From: CALMZN01 sp964443785
GTDB taxonomy: Bacteria > Patescibacteriota > Patescibacteriia > UBA1558 > GWA2-36-10
Length of the DNA: 57,955 nt
NCBI GenBank assembly: GCA_964443785.1
Contig: CAYUER010000002.1
Span: forward strand, 1-57,955
Direction of reading: 5' to 3'
Below are positions 17,713-26,942 of the stretch, piece by piece. Position numbers and translations under genes: made by a program. Below the pieces are notes generated by a model. That model did no database searches. It saw nothing but the letters and a program-made list of their open reading frames with translations, and had not been told where the DNA came from. The first letter of the stretch is position 1. Every line of letters begins with the position of its first letter.

Positions 17713-17728
17713 TAATTTAATTGAAAAA

Positions 17729-17762
17729 TAAAAAGCCCCTTAAATATATTGGGGTTTTTTAT
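17729..17762 (+). terminator. groEL terminator
   Basis: AAAAGCCCC and GGGGTTTTTT enclose an AT-rich loop; the T tract follows. Confidence 0.8.
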
Positions 17763-17774
17763 ATTGTGCACATC

Positions 17775-17783
17775 TGTTATAAT
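17775..17783 (+). promoter_or_regulatory. extended -10 promoter of dockerin-like protein gene
   Basis: TG-T-TATAAT, 31 nt before the ATG at 17815. Confidence 0.6.
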
Positions 17784-17814
17784 ACAGGGGTCTTAATTAT
17801 TTAATAAATAAACT

Positions 17815-19746
17815 ATGAAAAAATTATTTTTTATGGTTATGGCGATGATTTTAGTCTTGTCAGCTAGTACTGTTTTGGCTAGACAATATGCTGGTCGCTA
17901 TTCTACCATCTTTGATCTTAATAGTGATCAAAGTATTAATTTGGCCGACATCAGTCAAGTCGCTATTTGGTTGCAGGCAGATTCAAATCAAAATTGTTAT
18001 GCCAATTATCAAGCAAAATTACCAGTGGCCAGCACTACTAGTCAGGGTACAAATTTTTCATCCGGTGATAGCTGGTGCAGCTCTTTACTTGGTTTATTGA
18101 TGGATGCTATGAGCAAGCAGACTTACAATGCTATTGTCGATTTGAATAGTGATGGCAAAATTAACTTATCTGATGTCAGCTTGATGTCCACTTGGTATCA
18201 CAATGATTACGGGGAAGTTTGTTATAATCAGTTTGCCAAATCTTTCAATGCTGATGATATTAATTGGTGTGCTGCTACTTATCAAGGAATCATTGATACT
18301 GTCGGTGAAGTAGCTGGCGGATCAGACATTGGTATAGATTATATTCAAGTAACTCCAGAACAGCCAGTTTTAAATGAAACAGCTGAAATTAAAATTCAGG
18401 CTCGCAATACTGGCACTACCAATATTAGTAATCAAGCAGTGATTAATAATGTTTATAAAGTTTTTGGTAATTTTACTATCAGTGAAAGTGTCATACCGCA
18501 AGTATCAGCTAGCGACCCTATTATTCCCGCTGAAGAATTTTACTATACCTACAAAGGTAAATTTACCAAATTGGGCAATGGTAATATTAGTTTTTCTTAT
18601 AATCCTCAAGACACAGATGATGAGCTTAATATTTCTAATAATAGCGCTACTACTTGGGTAACAGTTTTGCCAGCTAGTTTAGTCAATATTTCTATAGTCA
18701 ATGTAAATAATATTACAGCTAACTCCGCTCGTATTTATTGGCAGTCAGCTGGTATGGGTAGTAATGGTGAGTATCGCTACTCTGCTAGTCAGAGCGAGCT
18801 AGCTAATTTACCTTGGCGTACTGATGGAGTGTCAGACAATCCAGATGTCACTGGCAATATGTTCGGCTCCCGGGTAGATTTGACCGGCTTATCCGCTAAT
18901 ACTAAGTATTATGTAGAGTTGAGAAAATATTATTTAGGTACTTTAGATAGGCAATATAGTCTGGTAAAAGCATTGGATTTTAAAACATTAAATATTGACG
19001 ATGACGATGATGGTGATGTGCCAGTAATTACACCAGATCCAGTGAGCAAAATAAAAGTTTGTCATGTTTTGGGGAATGGTCGTAGCAATACTTTAGAAGT
19101 AGCAGCTGATGCTGTAGCTGCACACACTGCCCATGGTGATAAACTAGGCGAATGTAATGAGGAAGAGGATGATGATGTGCGTCCAGTTGTGCCAGTGAGC
19201 GCTAAGCTAGTAGAAAGAGTGCGTGGCCGTATTTTGCTACAAGTAGAGAGTCACGGTGAAGCTTGGTATGTGAATCCCAAAGATGACAAAAGATTTTATC
19301 TCAAAGACGGATCCACTGCTTATAGCTTGATGCGTGAAGCAGGCTTGGGCATCACCAATGCGGATTTAGCCAAAATTCCAGTTGGTTTTGAGGATCGCTT
19401 CAATGATACTGATACTGATGGCGATGGTTTGGCTGACAAGCTAGAGAGTGGTTTGGGCACTGATCCAAATAAGGCAGATACTGATGGCGATGGTCTTATG
19501 GATAAGGCGGAGATTTTGGCCAGGACTAATCCATTGGGTGCTGGTAACTTGTCTAGTGATAACTCGCTAGTGAACAGATTACGCGGCCGGATTGTCCTAC
19601 AGGTAGAGTCGCGCGGTGAAGCTTGGTATATTGACCCAAGCGATGGCAAGCGTTATTACATGAGAGACGGTGAGGCAGCTTATCAGATCATGAGATTTAG
19701 ATCACTTGGTATCACCAATAGCGATCTAGCCAAAATCGCTGAATAA
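17815..19746 (+). CDS. secreted multidomain protein with dockerin-like repeats
   Basis: A 643-aa exported protein. A signal peptide covers residues 1-22. Two calcium-loop repeats of dockerin type follow (DLNSDQSINLADI near 34-46 and DLNSDGKINLSDV near 109-121). Then come a CARDB-like adhesion domain (about 165-285), an FN3-like domain (about 290-390), and a Cys-containing ICH-type motif (KVCHVLGNGRSNT). The C terminus has two copies of a CPR-typical module beginning RGRI.LQVES.GEAWY (about 462-523 and 583-643), separated by thrombospondin-type-3-like calcium repeats (DTDGDGL). It is probably a surface protein; a cohesin partner is encoded 20 kb downstream. It has its own promoter and terminator. 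Confidence 0.85.
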   Translation: MKKLFFMVMAMILVLSASTVLARQYAGRYSTIFDLNSDQSINLADISQVAIWLQADSNQNCYANYQAKLPVASTTSQGTNFSSGDSWCSSLLGLLMDAMSKQTYNAIVDLNSDGKINLSDVSLMSTWYHNDYGEVCYNQFAKSFNADDINWCAATYQGIIDTVGEVAGGSDIGIDYIQVTPEQPVLNETAEIKIQARNTGTTNISNQAVINNVYKVFGNFTISESVIPQVSASDPIIPAEEFYYTYKGKFTKLGNGNISFSYNPQDTDDELNISNNSATTWVTVLPASLVNISIVNVNNITANSARIYWQSAGMGSNGEYRYSASQSELANLPWRTDGVSDNPDVTGNMFGSRVDLTGLSANTKYYVELRKYYLGTLDRQYSLVKALDFKTLNIDDDDDGDVPVITPDPVSKIKVCHVLGNGRSNTLEVAADAVAAHTAHGDKLGECNEEEDDDVRPVVPVSAKLVERVRGRILLQVESHGEAWYVNPKDDKRFYLKDGSTAYSLMREAGLGITNADLAKIPVGFEDRFNDTDTDGDGLADKLESGLGTDPNKADTDGDGLMDKAEILARTNPLGAGNLSSDNSLVNRLRGRIVLQVESRGEAWYIDPSDGKRYYMRDGEAAYQIMRFRSLGITNSDLAKIAE

Positions 19747-19767
19747 TTTTTATTGATATTTTTAGAA

Positions 19768-19807
19768 TCCCACCCAGCCCTTGGCGAAGGGCTAGTGGGA
19801 TTTTTGT
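19768..19807 (+). terminator. terminator after dockerin-like gene
   Basis: TCCCACCCAGCCCTT pairs imperfectly with AAGGGCTAGTGGGA, followed by TTTTTG. Confidence 0.8.
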
Positions 19808-19821
19808 TTTGCTTTGATTTC

Positions 19822-19830
19822 TGTTATAAT
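19822..19830 (+). promoter_or_regulatory. extended -10 promoter
   Basis: TG-T-TATAAT, 18 nt before the ATG at 19849. Confidence 0.6.
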
Positions 19831-19848
19831 ATAGGAGTAAAAAATTGT

Positions 19849-20364
19849 ATGATCAAAGGTAAAGTAGAAGAAGTAAAGATTGATGGCGAAAATATTTCTA
19901 TTCACCAGGAAGTTTGGGTGGCAGATTTTGGTTTGCCGGAATTGGAGCAAGAGATTAAAAATGAAATTTTAAAATTGAAGCCCAAAAACGCCAAAAATTT
20001 TAGCTGGATTTTGACTTCTATTTTGCTTGTTATTTTTATTGTCTTAGGTGAATATGCGCTGTGGTCTATTGGTTTGAATAATTTTTGGCCAGTCTTGACG
20101 CTCAGTATTGTCACTTGGGTATATCGGCTCATGGCTTTATTATTGTGGCTATATCTGGCTTACTATCGCTGGTATCTTTACCAAGAAAAAATTATAGCAG
20201 TCGCTTTTTTTGGTGTGCTAGCTAGCAGTATTTTGGTGGCCATCATGAAAGTATTGATGATGCCTGAAGCCTGGGCTTGGCTCAATATTTTAGTGGAACC
20301 AATTTGGGCCTTGATCATGGTCTCAATAGTAAATATTATATTTTTTAAATTTAGTAAAAAATAA
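19849..20364 (+). CDS. membrane protein of unknown function
   Basis: A 171-aa protein with a soluble N-terminal part (about 50 residues) and four hydrophobic helices. I set the start at ATG 19849, after its promoter and an AGGAG stretch; the frame is open further upstream, but that region is the preceding terminator. I recognise no family. It is followed 5 nt later by the Tic20-like gene, so the two are probably co-transcribed. Confidence 0.7.
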   Translation: MIKGKVEEVKIDGENISIHQEVWVADFGLPELEQEIKNEILKLKPKNAKNFSWILTSILLVIFIVLGEYALWSIGLNNFWPVLTLSIVTWVYRLMALLLWLYLAYYRWYLYQEKIIAVAFFGVLASSILVAIMKVLMMPEAWAWLNILVEPIWALIMVSIVNIIFFKFSKK

Positions 20365-20369
20365 AAATT

Positions 20370-20678
20370 ATGGAAAAAATACAAATCAACAAACACGATG
20401 TCGAAGAACACAAAGTAAGCGCCGCCATGAGCTATGTCGGCATTTTGTGCTTCTGGCCATTGCTCTTTAAAAAACATTCACCCTTTGCTCATTTTCATGC
20501 TAAACAGGGTTTTTTGTTATTTTTACTAGAGATTATTTCAGCTGCTTTTTTCTTTTTTTTGTGGCCAGTATTTATACTAGTCATTTTTTTGGCAGTGCGG
20601 GGCATCAGCCAAAGTTTGCACGGTAAATTTTGGCGCCTACCTCTGATGTGGCGTTGGGCAGAAAAATTACATATTTAA
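20370..20678 (+). CDS. Tic20/DUF4870-like small membrane protein
   Basis: A 102-aa protein. The segments AAMSYVGILCFWPLLFKK and FAHFHAKQGFLLFL match the pattern of the Tic20/DUF4870 family, small membrane proteins of mostly unknown role in bacteria. About two to three helices are visible. It is linked to the preceding membrane gene by a 5-nt gap. Confidence 0.7.
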   Translation: MEKIQINKHDVEEHKVSAAMSYVGILCFWPLLFKKHSPFAHFHAKQGFLLFLLEIISAAFFFFLWPVFILVIFLAVRGISQSLHGKFWRLPLMWRWAEKLHI

Positions 20679-20751
20679 TCAATAATAAATTTTAGCCACG
20701 CGGCTGGCTTTCGATAAATAGTGCCGTTATTTTTTTAAGAAGATAAAAATT

Positions 20752-23142
20752 ATGACCAAAAAATACGTTTTGTGGTTTAGAGAAATTGGTATCAAAGACA
20801 TACCGATTGTCGGTGGTAAAAATGCTTCACTAGGTGAAATGTATCGCAAGTTGACTCCTGTCGGTGTCAAAATACCAAATGGTTATGCAGTCACAGCGGC
20901 AGCTTATGATTATTTTTTGAATAGCAGTGGAGTAAAAGAAAAGATAAAAAAGATTTTGGAGGGTTTAGACACCAGCGATATCAAAAACTTATCACAGCGT
21001 GGATCACAAATCAGAAAAGCTATTTTGCAAGCAGAGTTTCCAGATGATTTGAAAAAAGAAATTGTCAATTATTATCATCAGCTATCTCAGCAGTTTGATA
21101 TTAGCAATGTTGATGTGGCTATTCGTAGTTCAGCGACAGCTGAGGATTTACCAGACGCTTCTTTTGCTGGTCAGCAAGAGTCGTATTTGAATATCAAAGG
21201 TGAAAAAGCATTGCTTGACGCCTGTCGTAAATGCGTGGCTTCACTTTTTACCGATCGCGCTATTTCTTATCGGACGGACAAAGGCTTTGATCATTTTTCG
21301 ATCAAGCTTTCGATCACTGTCCAAAAGATGGTTCGCTCAGACAAGGCAAGCTCTGGGGTCATGTTTTCTATTGACACAGAGTCAGGATTTCGCGATGCAG
21401 TATTGATCAATGCTACCTATGGCTTGGGTGAATACATTGTCAAAGGCAAAGTCAATCCCGATGAGTACTATGTCTTCAAACCCACCTTGCTCAAAGGTTT
21501 GAATCCGATCATTAGTCGTCGCATTGGCTCCAAAGAACAAAAATTAATTTATAATTTTGCGGGTAGCACACACGCTACTATTGATATGCGCGTGCCAGCC
21601 AAGGATAGGCATAAATTTGTTTTGACTGACAAAGAGGTGATTCAGCTAGCCAAGTGGGCAGTGCTTATTGAAAAACATTACAAAAAAGCCATGGACATGG
21701 AGTGGGCCAAGGATGGTCTGACTGGCAAATTGTTTATTGTCCAAGCTCGTCCCGAGACTGTGCGCTCACAAGATGATCCGACTAAGCTCAAAGAATATAT
21801 TTTGCAGGGTAGCGGGAAGCTATTGGCTGAGGGTGCCTCAGTTGGTAACAAGATTGGTCAAGGTCCAGCCCATGTCATCAAAGATGTAGCAGATATTGGT
21901 AATTTTAAACAAGGCGAGGTCTTGATCACTGAGATGACTGATCCTGATTGGGAGCCGATTATGAAAAAAGCGGCCGCTATTGTCACCAATGCTGGTGGTA
22001 GGACTTGTCATGCAGCCATCATCAGTCGTGAGCTGGGTATCCCTTGCGTAGTTGGCACAGTAGATGCTACCGAAAAAGTCAAAAACAAAGAAAATGTCAC
22101 AGTCTCTTGCGCTGAAGGCGAGCGAGGAAATATCTATGCTGGTTTGCTCAAATTCCAGATAAAGGAAACAGATTTGAAAAAAATCAAGAAGACTCGTACC
22201 AAAATCATGATGAATATCGGTAATCCCGAAATGGCCATGGCCCAGAGTTTTATCCCCAATGATGGCGTTGGTTTAGCTCGTGAAGAATTTATTATCACTT
22301 CTTACATCAAGATCCATCCTTTGGCTTTGTTAAATTTTGATAAATTGAAAAACAAAAAAGCCAAACACGAGATTGAAAAATTAACAGCTGCCTACCCAAA
22401 CAAAACTCAATTTTTTATCGATCGTTTGGCTGAGGGTATAGCTAGGATTGCCGCTAGTTTTTATCCCAAGGATGTGATTGTCCGCTTGTCAGATTTCAAG
22501 TCCAATGAATATGCCAATTTGATTGGTGGCGCGGAGTTTGAGCCAGTAGAGAGCAATCCAATGATCGGCTGGCGTGGAGCCTCTAGGTATTATGATCCAC
22601 ACTACTTGGCAGCTTTTGAGCTAGAATGCAAAGCCTTGGTCAAGGTGAGAGAAGACATGGGTTTGCGTAATTTGAAAGTCATGATTCCATTTTGTCGCAC
22701 TATCGAAGAAGGTAAAAAAGTGCTAGCCATCATGGCCAAGTATGGCTTGAAGCGCGGAGTTGGAGGTTTGGAAGTCTATGTCATGTGCGAGATACCATCC
22801 AATGTGATTTTGGCTGAGGAGTTTTGCAAGATCTTTGATGGCTTCTCCATCGGATCAAATGATTTGACCCAATTGACACTCGGAGTAGACCGTGATTCGC
22901 AAATTGTTTCGCATGTTTATGATGAACGCAACCAAGCAGTCAAATCTCTGATCAGCCAAGTTATCAAAGTAGCTAAAAAGAATAAAAGAAAAATTGGTAT
23001 TTGTGGTCAAGCACCGTCTGACTTTCCAGATTTTGCTCAATTTTTAGTCAGAGAAGGTATTGATTCTATTTCTTTGAACCCTGACACAGTCATCAAGACT
23101 ACTATGGCCATCAAGCAGGTTGAAGGCAGAAAAAGAAAGTAA
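20752..23142 (+). CDS. ppsA: phosphoenolpyruvate synthase
   Basis: Converts pyruvate, ATP and water to PEP, AMP and phosphate (gluconeogenic direction). The order is a PEP/pyruvate-binding ATP-grasp domain (VGGKNASLGEMYRKL, RSSATAEDLPDASFAGQQES), a swivelling phosphohistidine domain with the catalytic His in GGRTCHAAIISRELGIPC, and a C-terminal TIM barrel (YVMCEIPSNV, SIGSNDLTQLTLGVDRD, CGQAPSD). Length 796 aa is typical. It has no close operon partner. Confidence 0.95.
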   Translation: MTKKYVLWFREIGIKDIPIVGGKNASLGEMYRKLTPVGVKIPNGYAVTAAAYDYFLNSSGVKEKIKKILEGLDTSDIKNLSQRGSQIRKAILQAEFPDDLKKEIVNYYHQLSQQFDISNVDVAIRSSATAEDLPDASFAGQQESYLNIKGEKALLDACRKCVASLFTDRAISYRTDKGFDHFSIKLSITVQKMVRSDKASSGVMFSIDTESGFRDAVLINATYGLGEYIVKGKVNPDEYYVFKPTLLKGLNPIISRRIGSKEQKLIYNFAGSTHATIDMRVPAKDRHKFVLTDKEVIQLAKWAVLIEKHYKKAMDMEWAKDGLTGKLFIVQARPETVRSQDDPTKLKEYILQGSGKLLAEGASVGNKIGQGPAHVIKDVADIGNFKQGEVLITEMTDPDWEPIMKKAAAIVTNAGGRTCHAAIISRELGIPCVVGTVDATEKVKNKENVTVSCAEGERGNIYAGLLKFQIKETDLKKIKKTRTKIMMNIGNPEMAMAQSFIPNDGVGLAREEFIITSYIKIHPLALLNFDKLKNKKAKHEIEKLTAAYPNKTQFFIDRLAEGIARIAASFYPKDVIVRLSDFKSNEYANLIGGAEFEPVESNPMIGWRGASRYYDPHYLAAFELECKALVKVREDMGLRNLKVMIPFCRTIEEGKKVLAIMAKYGLKRGVGGLEVYVMCEIPSNVILAEEFCKIFDGFSIGSNDLTQLTLGVDRDSQIVSHVYDERNQAVKSLISQVIKVAKKNKRKIGICGQAPSDFPDFAQFLVREGIDSISLNPDTVIKTTMAIKQVEGRKRK

Positions 23143-23154
23143 TCAGTTTTGTCA

Positions 23155-23216
23155 CTAATCCCAAGGGGTGACCACCCTTCCTCAGGGCCTGAGACTAGGG
23201 GTCGAGGATTGGGTAC
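23155..23216. other. structured GC-rich intergenic element
   Basis: An outer AATCC/GGATT pairing encloses two small hairpins, AAGGGGTG-ACC-ACCCTT (one bulged base) and CTCAG-GGC-CTGAG. It is much richer in G+C than its surroundings. There is no T tract after it and no reading frame. It may be a dispersed repeat or a small structured RNA. Confidence 0.3.
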
Positions 23217-23277
23217 AAAATCTTTCAAAATTTTTGGTATTTTTGATATGCGAGCATAGTCTGCGTTTTTTATAGTT

Positions 23278-24843
23278 ATGGAAAGTCCAGGAATTAAAAT
23301 AAAAAATAATCCAGCACTTGAGGATGATAAAATTCCTGATAATTTGTCATTGCCGGATGAGTATATTCGCGATTGGCAAGATCAGGGCTTGGAAAAACAA
23401 GCTGAAGCCTATGAGGCAGTCAGTCGTATTTGTCGTGCTGTCCAAGAAGCTGGTGGTAAAGCTTTTTTGGTTGGCGGTGGAGTGCGTGATTTGTTGCTAG
23501 CCAAAGAAGTCAAAGATTTTGATCTAGAAGTATTTGGTTTGGAAGCAGGAAAATTAGAAGATTTATTACGACCTTTTGGCAAGGTCAATGTAGTTGGTAA
23601 ATCTTTTGGCGTGCTCAAAGTTTTGGTCAATCATAGTATTGATATAGATGTTTCTTTGCCGCGCCGCGACTCAAAAAAAGGCGATCGGCACAATGACTTT
23701 TCGGTAGCCACTGACCCATTTATGGCAATATCTGAGGCGGCGCGGAGGCGTGATTTTACTATCAATGCTATTTTAGCTGACCCATTGACCGGCAAAATCA
23801 TTGATCCTTTTCACGGTGTCGATGATTTGCGGACCAAGACTTTGCGTATAGTCGATGAGGAAACTTTTGTTGATGATCCTTTGCGAGTTTTAAGGGCTAT
23901 GCAATTTGTCGGTCGTTTTGAGCTAGTGATGGATGAGCATAGTCGTCGATTGATGATGAGTATGGTCGATAGCTTGCAACATCTTTCCAAAGAAAGAGTC
24001 TATGAAGAGTGGCGCAAGTTGCTGCTCAAATCTGAAAAACCTGCCTTGGGTTTGCAAGTGGGGATGGATTTGGGTGTTTTTCAAAAATTACATCCAGAAT
24101 TTACTGCTCTCGCGGAGACTCCTCAAGATCCCACGAAGCATCCAGAGGGCAATGTCTGGGAGCATACAAAATTAGCAGTGGATGCCATGTCAGGCGTCTC
24201 GAAGCGAGAAAAATTATTAGAGCAAGAAATGTGGCCATTGATGTTGGCGGCTCTTTGTCATGATTTGGGCAAGACTATCACCACCACAGAGCAAGATGGT
24301 CAAATCACTGCTCATAGTCACGATGTGGCTGGCGTTGGTTTGACTAAAATTTTTTTAGAAAATATTAGAGTGGATAGTGAAACAACAGCTCGTGTACTGC
24401 CATTGGTTCGTCATCACATGCGGCCGATGTATCTGTACAAGGAAATGCTCAAAAAAAATGAAATCAAGGATAGTGTTTTTCGTCGCTTGGCTAGAGATTT
24501 GGCACCAGCCAACATTCGTGAATTAGCTCTACTCTCAGAGGCTGATAAATTGGCTGCTTTGCGAGCCGACCAAGATAAAATGGAGGAAATGATTGCATGG
24601 CTGATAGCCCAAGCGGAAAAAATTGGAGTAGATCGCAAAGTAGCATCAGAGCTCATGACCGGCAAAGATTTTCTGGAGATGGGCTATGCTCCTGGTCCAG
24701 AGATTGGTCGCCTGATCCAATTGAGTAGCCAATTACGTGATGTCAGAGGCTTTGGTCGCGAAGATATTATCCAAGCTTTATTTCAGGTCAAAAATAATAT
24801 TGAAGCCATAGAAGTTTTGGAAAAATTATTAAGACAAGATTAA
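23278..24843 (+). CDS. cca: CCA-adding tRNA nucleotidyltransferase with HD domain
   Basis: Adds or repairs the 3' CCA end of tRNAs. The class II nucleotidyltransferase core is intact: LVGGGVRDLLL, DFDLEV, ARRRDFTINAI and the RNA-binding segment DPLRVLRAMQFVGRF. The second half has an HD phosphohydrolase domain (ALCHDLGK, HSHDVAG, VRHHMRP). Length 521 aa fits the HD-containing form. All tRNA genes in this window already encode CCA, suggesting a repair role. mscL follows 34 nt later. Confidence 0.93.
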   Translation: MESPGIKIKNNPALEDDKIPDNLSLPDEYIRDWQDQGLEKQAEAYEAVSRICRAVQEAGGKAFLVGGGVRDLLLAKEVKDFDLEVFGLEAGKLEDLLRPFGKVNVVGKSFGVLKVLVNHSIDIDVSLPRRDSKKGDRHNDFSVATDPFMAISEAARRRDFTINAILADPLTGKIIDPFHGVDDLRTKTLRIVDEETFVDDPLRVLRAMQFVGRFELVMDEHSRRLMMSMVDSLQHLSKERVYEEWRKLLLKSEKPALGLQVGMDLGVFQKLHPEFTALAETPQDPTKHPEGNVWEHTKLAVDAMSGVSKREKLLEQEMWPLMLAALCHDLGKTITTTEQDGQITAHSHDVAGVGLTKIFLENIRVDSETTARVLPLVRHHMRPMYLYKEMLKKNEIKDSVFRRLARDLAPANIRELALLSEADKLAALRADQDKMEEMIAWLIAQAEKIGVDRKVASELMTGKDFLEMGYAPGPEIGRLIQLSSQLRDVRGFGREDIIQALFQVKNNIEAIEVLEKLLRQD

Positions 24844-24877
24844 TTTAGTATAAAATAATTTTAAATAAAATTTTATT

Positions 24878-25189
24878 ATGAAACATGTAAATGGTTTTCT
24901 CAATTTTGTGAGGGAGCAGGGAGTGGTAGGACTAGCGGTCGGTTTTATTTTAGGTGGTGCCATCTCAAAGGTGGTGTCTGGCTTGGTCAATGATATTATC
25001 AACCCAGTCATTGGCGCACTCTTGGGCGGAGCCAATCTTGACCAGTGGTCTTGGCAAGTAGGTGAAAACAAAGTCATGCTTGGTAATTTTATCAATACAG
25101 TAATTGATTTTATCATTATTGCTTTTGTGGTTTATTTTGGGGTCAAAATTTTGAAATTGGATAGACTAGATAAGAAAAAAGACGCTTAA
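24878..25189 (+). CDS. mscL: large-conductance mechanosensitive channel
   Basis: A pentameric emergency-release channel in the membrane. VVGLAVGFILGGAISKVV is the pore-lining first helix and NDIINPVIGALLGG follows as in the family; a second helix (FIIIAFVVYFGVKIL) is near the C terminus. At 103 aa it is shorter than the E. coli protein, mainly in the outer loop and C-terminal bundle. A -10-like TAAAAT ends 6 nt before the ATG. Confidence 0.93.
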   Translation: MKHVNGFLNFVREQGVVGLAVGFILGGAISKVVSGLVNDIINPVIGALLGGANLDQWSWQVGENKVMLGNFINTVIDFIIIAFVVYFGVKILKLDRLDKKKDA

Positions 25190-25200
25190 AGTATATTTTT

Positions 25201-25230
25201 TAAAAAACCAGCCATTGCTTGGTTTTTTAT
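25201..25230 (+). terminator. mscL terminator
   Basis: AAAAAACCA and TGGTTTTTT flank an imperfect loop, about 12 nt after the mscL stop. Confidence 0.7.
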
Positions 25231-25250
25231 TACTCATTTTTTTGATTTTA

Positions 25251-25279
25251 TTGACTATTTTTCTCGAATACATTATATT
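25251..25279 (+). promoter_or_regulatory. tRNA-Ser promoter
   Basis: TTGACT (25251-25256), 17-nt spacer, TATATT (25274-25279). The leader contains an AAAGCTT/AAGCTTT hairpin before the tRNA. Confidence 0.7.
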
Positions 25280-25345
25280 AATAAAGCTTTTTGGAAGCTT
25301 TGTGCATCCTCGTTTTAGGAGAAAGCATAAATCTAGTTTGTAAAT

Positions 25346-25435
25346 GGAAGGTTCGCATAGTGGTTTAGTGCGCACGCTTGGAAAGCGTGTGAGGTGTCAA
25401 AACCTCCGAGGGTTCGAATCCCTCACCTTCCGCCA
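25346..25435 (+). tRNA. tRNA-Ser(GGA)
   Basis: A 90-nt cloverleaf with acceptor GGAAGGT/ACCTTCC, anticodon stem CACGC/GCGTG around loop TTGGAAA (anticodon GGA), a long variable arm typical of serine tRNA, a GGTTCGAATCC T-arm and an encoded CCA. Confidence 0.96.
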
Positions 25436-25444
25436 TTCAAATTT

Positions 25445-25466
25445 CAAGCCGTCAGCTTGTTTTTTT
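25445..25466 (+). terminator. tRNA-Ser terminator
   Basis: CAAGC-CGTCA-GCTTG followed by seven T. Confidence 0.8.
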
Positions 25467-25527
25467 GTAATAAAATTGTCTTAGTTTTGTAATAAGTTAT
25501 AGAGCCTAGAGATGGTGCATTTTATGA

Positions 25528-25556
25528 TTGACCAAAAGGCTTGGATTTATTATAAT
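25528..25556 (+). promoter_or_regulatory. promoter of the redox operon
   Basis: TTGACC (25528-25533), 17-nt spacer, TATAAT (25551-25556). The ATG at 25579 lies about 16 nt after the expected +1. No other clear promoter was seen before 29687. Confidence 0.8.
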
Positions 25557-25578
25557 ATATTAATAATATTGCTTATTT

Positions 25579-26892
25579 ATGCTCAATAAAAATAATTTTC
25601 GCTCATATATTAGTTTGTTTGTTTTATTACTAATTGTAGTAGTGCCAGCTTTCTTTTTTTATCGTGGCACATCTTTGGCTGATTCATTTGCTTCTTGGCC
25701 AATAGCTTTTTCAACTTTAGGTAAATTGACTGGCTTGATAGGCCTGTCTATTTTTGCCTTAGCCTTGATTCTGTCTTCGCGTTTTGTCTGGCTAGACAAG
25801 CTATTTTATGGTTTGCCAAAAGCAGTCAATTTGCATCGTTGGTTTGGCACTCTTTCTTTTACTCTCATTATTTTACACCCTTTATTTTTAGCGGCTAGAT
25901 TATTGCCAGTTTCCAGTACTTTGGCTTTTGGTTTGTTTACTAGCTGGACTGATGCAGCGCTAGTATTTGGCTATATTGCTTTGATCCTGTTTATGGCTTT
26001 GGTATTGATGACTTTTTTTTGGCGTTTGCGTTATGAACGGCTAAAATCTTTGCACAGTTTGTTGGCTGTGCCTCTTATGTTGGGGGGTGTACACTCGCTA
26101 TTGATCGAAAGTGATGTCAAAAGAAGCACATTTTTAGCGGCTTATTATATTTTATTGATTTCTAGTAGTGTGATTTTATATCTGGCGAGATTATTTTTGG
26201 TCAGTCAGGGCATCAAGGCCCAGCGTTTTGTAGTCAGTAAAGCTGAGCAGCTCAATGCCAATATTGTTTCTTTGACTTTAAAGCCTGTCAAAAAAATTAT
26301 TCCAGCCAAAGCTGGTCAGTTTATTTTTGTCAGCTTTCCTCAAATTAAAAAAGATGAAGAGCATCCATTTTCTGTGGCAAAAATTCACGATGATCATAGT
26401 CTGACTATCATTGCCAAAAATCTTGGCGACTATACAGCGAAATTATCAGAGCTCAAAGTCGGCAGTGTAGCGATGGTGGACGGACCATTTGGTAGCTTTG
26501 GTGACAATATGAATCTGAGCTGCCATCAAGTTTGGATAGCTGGTGGTATTGGCGTTACTCCTTTTATGAGCTTGGCTCAGTCTTTGCCAGGAAAAAACAT
26601 GAGCGGTATTGTTGATTTGTTTTATGTGGTCAATTCGGATAAAGATTTGGTTGCTTTGGATTTTTTTAAGCAGCTGGCGCAAATCAATCCCCAGTTTAGG
26701 CTCAATGTTTATACCGCTGAGAACAATGGACGCTTTGATCTAGTAAAATTAAAAAAATTTGTCACTGATATTTCTGCTTGTCATTTTTATATTTGTGGTC
26801 CAGCTGGCATGATGCAGTATTTTGTCAGCTCTTTGCGTCAATCAGGTATACCCAAAAAAAATATAAACATTGAAGCTTTTCAATTTTTATAA
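25579..26892 (+). CDS. ferric-reductase-like transmembrane flavocytochrome
   Basis: A 437-aa protein in two halves. The N-terminal half has about six membrane helices with two histidine pairs, H86/H100 and H159/H172, the spacing expected for two b-type haems in ferric reductase/NADPH-oxidase-like domains. The C-terminal half is a ferredoxin-NADP reductase-like unit with an FAD-binding HPFS at 262 and nucleotide-binding GGIGVTPF (322) and CGPAG (406). It should pass electrons from cytoplasmic NAD(P)H through FAD and haem to the outside. The next gene encodes a secreted haem protein that is a plausible acceptor. This is the first gene of a four-gene operon. Confidence 0.9.
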   Translation: MLNKNNFRSYISLFVLLLIVVVPAFFFYRGTSLADSFASWPIAFSTLGKLTGLIGLSIFALALILSSRFVWLDKLFYGLPKAVNLHRWFGTLSFTLIILHPLFLAARLLPVSSTLAFGLFTSWTDAALVFGYIALILFMALVLMTFFWRLRYERLKSLHSLLAVPLMLGGVHSLLIESDVKRSTFLAAYYILLISSSVILYLARLFLVSQGIKAQRFVVSKAEQLNANIVSLTLKPVKKIIPAKAGQFIFVSFPQIKKDEEHPFSVAKIHDDHSLTIIAKNLGDYTAKLSELKVGSVAMVDGPFGSFGDNMNLSCHQVWIAGGIGVTPFMSLAQSLPGKNMSGIVDLFYVVNSDKDLVALDFFKQLAQINPQFRLNVYTAENNGRFDLVKLKKFVTDISACHFYICGPAGMMQYFVSSLRQSGIPKKNINIEAFQFL

Positions 26893-26942
26893 AAATACTT
26901 ATTTAGTAGGGATTAAATTTAATGATTTAAATTTTTAAGAAA

